A stretch of DNA of 64,000 bases from Brevibacillus laterosporus (GTDB taxonomy: Bacteria; Bacillota; Bacilli; Brevibacillales; Brevibacillaceae). Shown piece after piece: positions 59,980 through 64,000 of this stretch; within the stretch, counting starts at the first letter, position 1; each line of letters opens with the position of its first letter. The notes below the pieces were generated by a model. That model ran no database searches. It was not told the DNA's origin and was given only the letters and a program-made list of their open reading frames with translations. Location: the NCBI RefSeq assembly GCF_030489605.1, contig NZ_JAUKFY010000019.1:24075-88074 (forward strand), read 5' to 3'. The position numbers were made by a program, and so were the translations under genes.

Positions 59980-60741
59980 CTATACGATGCAAAAGCTGAC
60001 TTTCGACACTTCCTTACTAGGCACATGCTTCATCTTATCCAATTTCCAAGTCCCTAGCTCCTTAAGAAGGAAATAGACGATCTGCCGCCCATCTGGTCGC
60101 TTATACAAGATGTAGCCGTCCCGTTTACCAAGAAAGGTCATAGGCAATAGATAAACTTGCTTTTGAATAGCTTCTTTTTGAGAAAGCAATTCCTGATTCA
60201 GCAAAAGTAAGGAATTATCAGGATCATCGCGATATCGGTGAGTAATTTGGTAATATCCTACTTGCTGATAGCCAGCTAGTTTTATTTGAAAGTAATCCTC
60301 AAAATCCTTTTGCACCTGTTGCTCCTCCACCTTGCGCTTTGCCTCCCACTCGTCCCCTTGATGAGAGTATCCAGTCAATTGTACCCCGTTTGGGTGTACC
60401 GCAAGCTTAATCGTTTCAATTGCAAAAGGCGGTGAATGATTTCCCTCATAGGTTTTCACCTGAAAAACAGCTTCGTAAGAATGAGGCTGATTGGTTAGAC
60501 GCGAGACACCTACCACCTTCGCTGAGGATAGATCATAGGCTCGTGGATAACCATAGTAGTGAGTGATTGCTTTCATTACATGGGGATTCATCGTCAAAAT
60601 AAAAGCTCCTTGTATCGGTTCAGAGGGTACAGAAGATGGTAGTTGAGCCCATGCGACATCTGAAGAGGAAGATACAGGAAACAGAAGCACAGTAAAAGCA
60701 ACTATCGCCATATGCTGCCATCTATTTTTCCATTGCTTCAT
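59980..60741 (-). CDS. Secreted DUF3888-like protein (253 aa)
   Basis: A signal peptide (1-32) leads to an extracytoplasmic domain. Residues about 45-120 match the DUF3888 pattern: ILTMNPHVMKAITHYYGYP, YEAVFQVKTYEGNHSPPFAI, ETIKLAVHPNGVQLTGYSHQ. The C-terminal half (about 130-253) is a second beta-rich region with no recognised family. AAAGGAG precedes the ATG. It lies 72 bp downstream of thiO on the same strand with no clear terminator between, so it may be read from the TPP-controlled promoter, although a thiamin role is not expected. Confidence 0.6.
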   Translation of the reverse strand: MKQWKNRWQHMAIVAFTVLLFPVSSSSDVAWAQLPSSVPSEPIQGAFILTMNPHVMKAITHYYGYPRAYDLSSAKVVGVSRLTNQPHSYEAVFQVKTYEGNHSPPFAIETIKLAVHPNGVQLTGYSHQGDEWEAKRKVEEQQVQKDFEDYFQIKLAGYQQVGYYQITHRYRDDPDNSLLLLNQELLSQKEAIQKQVYLLPMTFLGKRDGYILYKRPDGRQIVYFLLKELGTWKLDKMKHVPSKEVSKVSFCIV

Positions 60742-60813
60742 CTGCGATCATCTCCTTTTTTGTTAACCTTCCTCAAACTCCCATGCTTTATGAAAAGGAT
60801 GAGCGCCTTCTCC

Positions 60814-61944
60814 TCATTTCCCCTCGTCTGAAACAAGACTGAACCTATTAGGCAGGAAAGGATTCATATTCTCTGTTTCATCTGAACTGACATATTCAGC
60901 GATCAGCTTCGCCGTAATCGGTGCTAACAGGATTCCATTCCGGTAATGTCCGCAGGCTAGCGTTAGCCCACTCCAGTTTGGCACAGGACCTAAAATAGGA
61001 TGTCCATCAGCCGTGGCAGGCCGTAATCCTGCCCAAGCCTGTATAAATGGAGCTTGAGAAATCGCTGGGACAATTGACATTGCCCCCGTTAATACTTTCG
61101 ATACACCATAAACAGTGGAAGAACGGTCAAAGCCGGCTAAATCTTCTGTAGCTCCAACAATAATTCGTCTATCCTTCTTAGGCACTAGATAGCCGTTTTT
61201 TCCAAAGACTACATGAGAAAGAGGCAAATGATTCGAATCAACTGCTGCGATTTGTCCCCTTATTGGATAGACAGGTACATCCACTCCCACTTGACGTAAG
61301 ATATCAGCAGTCCACGCCCCGGTTGCTACAATCACGTGATTAGCTTCCAGTTCCCCTTTATCTGTTACCACGCCAGTCATTTTCCTTCCAGCATGCATTA
61401 ATCTGATTACAGCAGTATTTTGTAATAAACGAACATTTCGTTTTTTTGCCTGTATCACTAAGGCTTCCAATAACAAACGGTTATTGATGTCAGCCTCGTG
61501 TGGAGAATAGATGGCTTGGCGCACCATTTTTGATAGATGCGGCTCTTGTTTTTGCACTTCTTTCCCAGACAACAATCGGATATCATAACCTTCAGACTTT
61601 TGCCACTGGTAGCGCTCCTGTAACCATTCCTCTTCCATGTCGTTCATCGCTACTGTCAAAATGCCTGCTGTAGATAGCTGGCAATCAATACCGGTAGCCT
61701 CCTTCAGCTCAAGCACCCAATTCTTATATAGCTGCAATGAACGTATTCCCATGTCAAGAAGCGGCCCCGGCTTCGCAAATTCCTTTAAAGGAGCAAGCAT
61801 TCCCGCCGCCGCAACGGATGCCTCTCCTCCAAACACTCCTTTTTCGATGAGAGTAACAGTCATGCCTGCATGAGCAAGTTCCGAGGCAATCGACAACCCA
61901 ATAATCCCTCCGCCAATCACAATGATATCTGAACAGCTTTTCAT
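60814..61944 (-). CDS. thiO: Glycine oxidase ThiO
   Basis: A 376-residue FAD-dependent oxidase converting glycine to iminoglycine for the thiazole half of thiamin. The FAD-binding GGGIIGLSIASELA begins at residue 12; VATGAWTADIL, IRGQIAAVDSN and the final ACGHYRNGILLAPITA are typical for this DAO-type enzyme. Translation starts at the ATG after AGAAAGGGTG. It is preceded by a TPP riboswitch with terminator. No thiS, thiG or thiF follows, unlike B. subtilis. Confidence 0.92.
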   Translation of the reverse strand: MKSCSDIIVIGGGIIGLSIASELAHAGMTVTLIEKGVFGGEASVAAAGMLAPLKEFAKPGPLLDMGIRSLQLYKNWVLELKEATGIDCQLSTAGILTVAMNDMEEEWLQERYQWQKSEGYDIRLLSGKEVQKQEPHLSKMVRQAIYSPHEADINNRLLLEALVIQAKKRNVRLLQNTAVIRLMHAGRKMTGVVTDKGELEANHVIVATGAWTADILRQVGVDVPVYPIRGQIAAVDSNHLPLSHVVFGKNGYLVPKKDRRIIVGATEDLAGFDRSSTVYGVSKVLTGAMSIVPAISQAPFIQAWAGLRPATADGHPILGPVPNWSGLTLACGHYRNGILLAPITAKLIAEYVSSDETENMNPFLPNRFSLVSDEGK

Positions 61945-62009
61945 TGTTCTTCACCCTTTCTCGTATCTACTGAATGGGGAATCGATTGGCTCTTTTGCAC
62001 AAAGAAATG

Positions 62010-62042
62010 AAAAAACCCACTTCTCCGTGCAGGAAAAGTGGG
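62010..62042 (-). terminator. Expression-platform terminator of the TPP riboswitch
   Basis: On the minus strand CCCACTTTTCC pairs with GGAGAAGTGGG (one mismatch) on a short loop, followed by TTTTTT. It lies between the aptamer and thiO, so TPP binding should end transcription here. Confidence 0.88.
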
Positions 62043-62061
62043 AAAATCACCAACACCAAAT

Positions 62062-62150
62062 CTAACCACTTCCCTTCGCCAGCATGACCTGGATCAGGTA
62101 AAAAGGGTCAACAGACACGCTCTGTCCTCTCAGCCCTGCAAGTTAGGACT
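62062..62150 (-). promoter_or_regulatory. TPP riboswitch (thi box)
   Basis: The conserved thi-box elements read in order on the minus strand: GCAGGGCTGAGAGG, then GACCCTTTTTACCTGATCC, AGGTCATGCTGGCGAAGGGAA. The P1 arms are CCTAACTT near 62150 and AAGTGGTTAG near 62062. The CUGAGA and ACCUGAUC...GGAUAAUGCCAGCG-like motifs are diagnostic. It controls thiO. Confidence 0.95.
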
Positions 62151-62174
62151 CCCCCAGTAGACATTGTGAAATTA

Positions 62175-62405
62175 TTAATCTTCGTCCTTGTAATCATAGC
62201 TTTCAGGAATTGGCTCGAATTTTTCCGCCTCTTCAAAAGCCTTCAGTCTCTCTAGCTCCTCCATATGATGGGTAAACTGCTCCTTATTAATAAAGTAGTC
62301 CTCACCATTATGGACGGCACGGATACGTCCCTCCGCTATTTTTTCGCGTATAAACCATTCAGGCATATCCAGATAAGCAGCTGTTTCTTTTACACTCAAA
62401 TACAT
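62175..62405 (-). CDS. Excisionase-type helix-turn-helix microprotein
   Basis: A 76-residue protein. The first 45 residues match the excisionase/helix_turn_helix_17 fold: YLSVKETAAYLDMPEWFIRE KIAEGRIRAV (MerR-like), then NGEDYFINKEQF. The C-terminal 25 residues are strongly acidic (EPIPESYDYKDED). It starts 3 bp after the pgi stop, with AAAAGGAC spanning the junction, so it is co-translated with pgi. It has no phage genes beside it and may be a host regulator. The target is unknown. Confidence 0.75.
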   Translation of the reverse strand: MYLSVKETAAYLDMPEWFIREKIAEGRIRAVHNGEDYFINKEQFTHHMEELERLKAFEEAEKFEPIPESYDYKDED

Positions 62406-62408
62406 GGT

Positions 62409-63767
62409 TTACTGTCCTTTTAAGCGGTCCTCCAGCTCAGCCTTCTGCTTTTCAAAACCTGGCTTACCAAGAAGTGCGAACATGTTCGCTTTATAAGCCT
62501 CTACGCCAGGCTGATCAAATGGATTCACACCTAGCAGATAACCGCTGATGCCGCATGCTTTTTCAAAGAAATAAAGAAGCTCACCAATATGATACGCTGA
62601 TAGCTCAGGCAATTCAACTACAAGGTTAGGAACGCCGCCGTCCATGTGCGCTAACATCGTGCCTTCCATTGCTTTTTTGTTAACAAAGTCCATGCCTTTT
62701 CCACTAAGGAAGTTCAAGCCATCCAAATTAGCGGCATCCTGCATGATTTCAACGTCAGTAGCTGGTTGAGCAACGGAAAGCACCGTTTCAAACAAATTAC
62801 GCGAGCCGTCTTGAATGAATTGCCCCATAGAATGCAGATCAGCAGAGAAATCTGCCGCAGCCGGGAAGATTCCGCGGCCATCCTTGCCTTCAGACTCTCC
62901 GAACAACTGCTTCCACCATTCATTGAAATAATGAAATTGAGGTTCATAGCTTACTAGCATCTCAATTTGCTTCCCTTTGCGCAATAAGCAATTGCGGATA
63001 GCAGCATATTGATAGCATTCATTTTCTCCAAGAGCTGGATTCATATAGCGCTGACGAGCCGCCTGTGCACCACTCATCAATGCATCGATATCTGCACCTG
63101 ATACAGCGATAGGCAACAATCCTACTGCTGTTAAAACAGAGAAGCGTCCACCAACATTGTCTGGAATAACGAAGCTCTCATAACCTTCTTCGTTCGCTAC
63201 TTGCTTCAAAGCCCCGCGTGCTTTATCTGTTGTTGCGTAAATGCGTTTACGCGCTTCTTCCTTGCCATACTTCTTCTCCATGAACTCACGGAAAATACGG
63301 AAAGCGATGGCTGGCTCTGTAGTGGTTCCGGATTTCGAAATAACATTGACCGAAACCTCCTTGCCTTCAATAACCTGCATAAGGTGGGTCAAATAGACAG
63401 GGCTAATATTATTACCCACGAAATAAATCTCAGGTGTTTTGCGCTGTTCTTTTGTTAAAGAGTTATAGAATGTATGCCCTAGTACATCAATTACTGCCTT
63501 CGCTCCAAGATAGGAGCCTCCGATACCAATAACGAGCAATACGTCTGAATCAGCTTTGATTTTTTCTGCCGCCGCTTTAATACGCGCGTACTCTTCTCTA
63601 TCGTATGTATCCGGTAGGTCTACCCAGCCTAGATAGTCACTGCCAGCACCTGTACCCTCATGTAATTGTTGATGCGCTAGCCCTACAGCCGCTTCTAAAT
63701 GCTTCATTTCGTGTTCGGAAACGAATGGCAATGCTTTGTCATAACTAAAACGGATCGCTTTTGTCAC
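62409..63767 (-). CDS. pgi: Glucose-6-phosphate isomerase
   Basis: A 452-residue glycolytic isomerase interconverting glucose-6-phosphate and fructose-6-phosphate. Characteristic motifs are [20 protein letters not shown] (sugar-phosphate binding), [17 protein letters not shown] and [14 protein letters not shown] with the catalytic region. The length is that of the short Bacillus/Geobacillus Pgi. It starts at a GTG with AGGGGG upstream. It is followed in operon by an HTH microprotein. Confidence 0.96.
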   Translation of the reverse strand: MTKAIRFSYDKALPFVSEHEMKHLEAAVGLAHQQLHEGTGAGSDYLGWVDLPDTYDREEYARIKAAAEKIKADSDVLLVIGIGGSYLGAKAVIDVLGHTFYNSLTKEQRKTPEIYFVGNNISPVYLTHLMQVIEGKEVSVNVISKSGTTTEPAIAFRIFREFMEKKYGKEEARKRIYATTDKARGALKQVANEEGYESFVIPDNVGGRFSVLTAVGLLPIAVSGADIDALMSGAQAARQRYMNPALGENECYQYAAIRNCLLRKGKQIEMLVSYEPQFHYFNEWWKQLFGESEGKDGRGIFPAAADFSADLHSMGQFIQDGSRNLFETVLSVAQPATDVEIMQDAANLDGLNFLSGKGMDFVNKKAMEGTMLAHMDGGVPNLVVELPELSAYHIGELLYFFEKACGISGYLLGVNPFDQPGVEAYKANMFALLGKPGFEKQKAELEDRLKGQ

Positions 63768-63800
63768 GGTAATACCCCCTGAATCGTAAGTTGCACAACT

Positions 63801-63824
63801 AATAATAAACTGATGTTTATTATT
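63801..63824. repeat. Perfect 10-bp inverted repeat upstream of pgi
   Basis: AATAATAAAC and GTTTATTATT flank TGAT, 34 bp before the pgi start codon. On the pgi strand it falls in the 5' leader or promoter, so it may be an operator or mRNA-stabilising stem. No T-run follows. Confidence 0.5.
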
Positions 63825-64000
63825 GTACGCGATATCCTCTCTATTCTATCACGCAGAATTTAACGGAATCACGTCAATTTCAAAATCAGTCTTTTCCAAA
63901 GATTATTATAATATTGTTATTCCTTACGTTTTACTGAATTAACATAAATTTTTGTAACCATTTAGCAGTTGATGCGTAAATCCATTGTAAACAAATTTTT

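Overview
The window reads as chromosomal DNA of a low-to-moderate GC, spore-forming member of Bacillales, most likely Brevibacillus or a close Paenibacillaceae relative. This is inferred from gene content: tetraprenyl-beta-curcumene synthase (ytpB type), YugN, YlaF, YneF-like and YrzI-like small proteins, a full lia cell-envelope stress operon, FabL and many AGGAGG ribosome binding sites. Most genes are core or housekeeping. I saw no tRNA, rRNA, CRISPR array, insertion sequence or complete prophage.

Layout. 1-7.5 kb: a block matching the Bacillus subtilis ygaD-ygaC-fabL-mutY-yfhP neighbourhood. The slot next to fabL, where B. subtilis has sspE and ygaB, instead holds a cluster of tiny plus-strand genes, two of them YrzI-like. 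7.5-13.6 kb: cation efflux, sodA, a TSUP permease, a UPF0154 microprotein pair, an amidase/holin-like pair and a PrpE-like phosphatase. 13.7-18.5 kb: a lia operon (liaI, liaH, a SAM methyltransferase, liaF, liaS, liaR). 18.8-21.7 kb: a cyclic-di-AMP riboswitch upstream of an NlpC/P60 hydrolase, then an OmpR-type two-component system. 22.6-24.7 kb: a TetR regulator whose only well-placed start codon is ATA, with matching operators at its own promoter and ahead of a paired SMR exporter (yvdTSR type). 24.8-31.4 kb: GT51 transglycosylase, pseudouridine synthase, an ABC-F ATPase behind a leader-peptide/terminator attenuator, an MFS exporter and a GIY-YIG protein. 31.7-40.5 kb: formyl-THF synthetase, transporters, an amino acid racemase, thioesterase, DinB and GNAT proteins. 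40.9-43.9 kb: proline dehydrogenase with a textbook sigma-54 promoter, divergent from its presumed sigma-54 activator. 44.4-47.0 kb: a ytrABC-like ABC operon with a YtrA-type operator. 47.3-53.3 kb: YlaF, YtpB, TetR/P450 divergent pair, an RGG-extended CvfB and UppP. 53.4-60.7 kb: secreted proteins, arylamine N-acetyltransferase, cyclase, NAD kinase, YugN and a GH18 hydrolase. 60.8-63.8 kb: thiO under a TPP riboswitch, an excisionase-type HTH microprotein and pgi.

Common themes are cell-envelope stress and wall remodelling (lia operon, PspA-like LiaH, GT51, UppP, NlpC/P60 and GH18 hydrolases, YtrABC), small-molecule efflux and antibiotic response (SMR pair, ABC-F, several MFS), and dense cis-regulation readable from sequence: two riboswitches, a leader-peptide attenuator, a sigma-54 promoter with activator sites, and palindromic operators next to four regulators. 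Nothing in the window is a clearly novel multi-gene system. The most novel-looking items are the YrzI-like microprotein cluster, the ATA-initiated TetR gene, the leader structure upstream of it, and the methyltransferase inside the lia operon.
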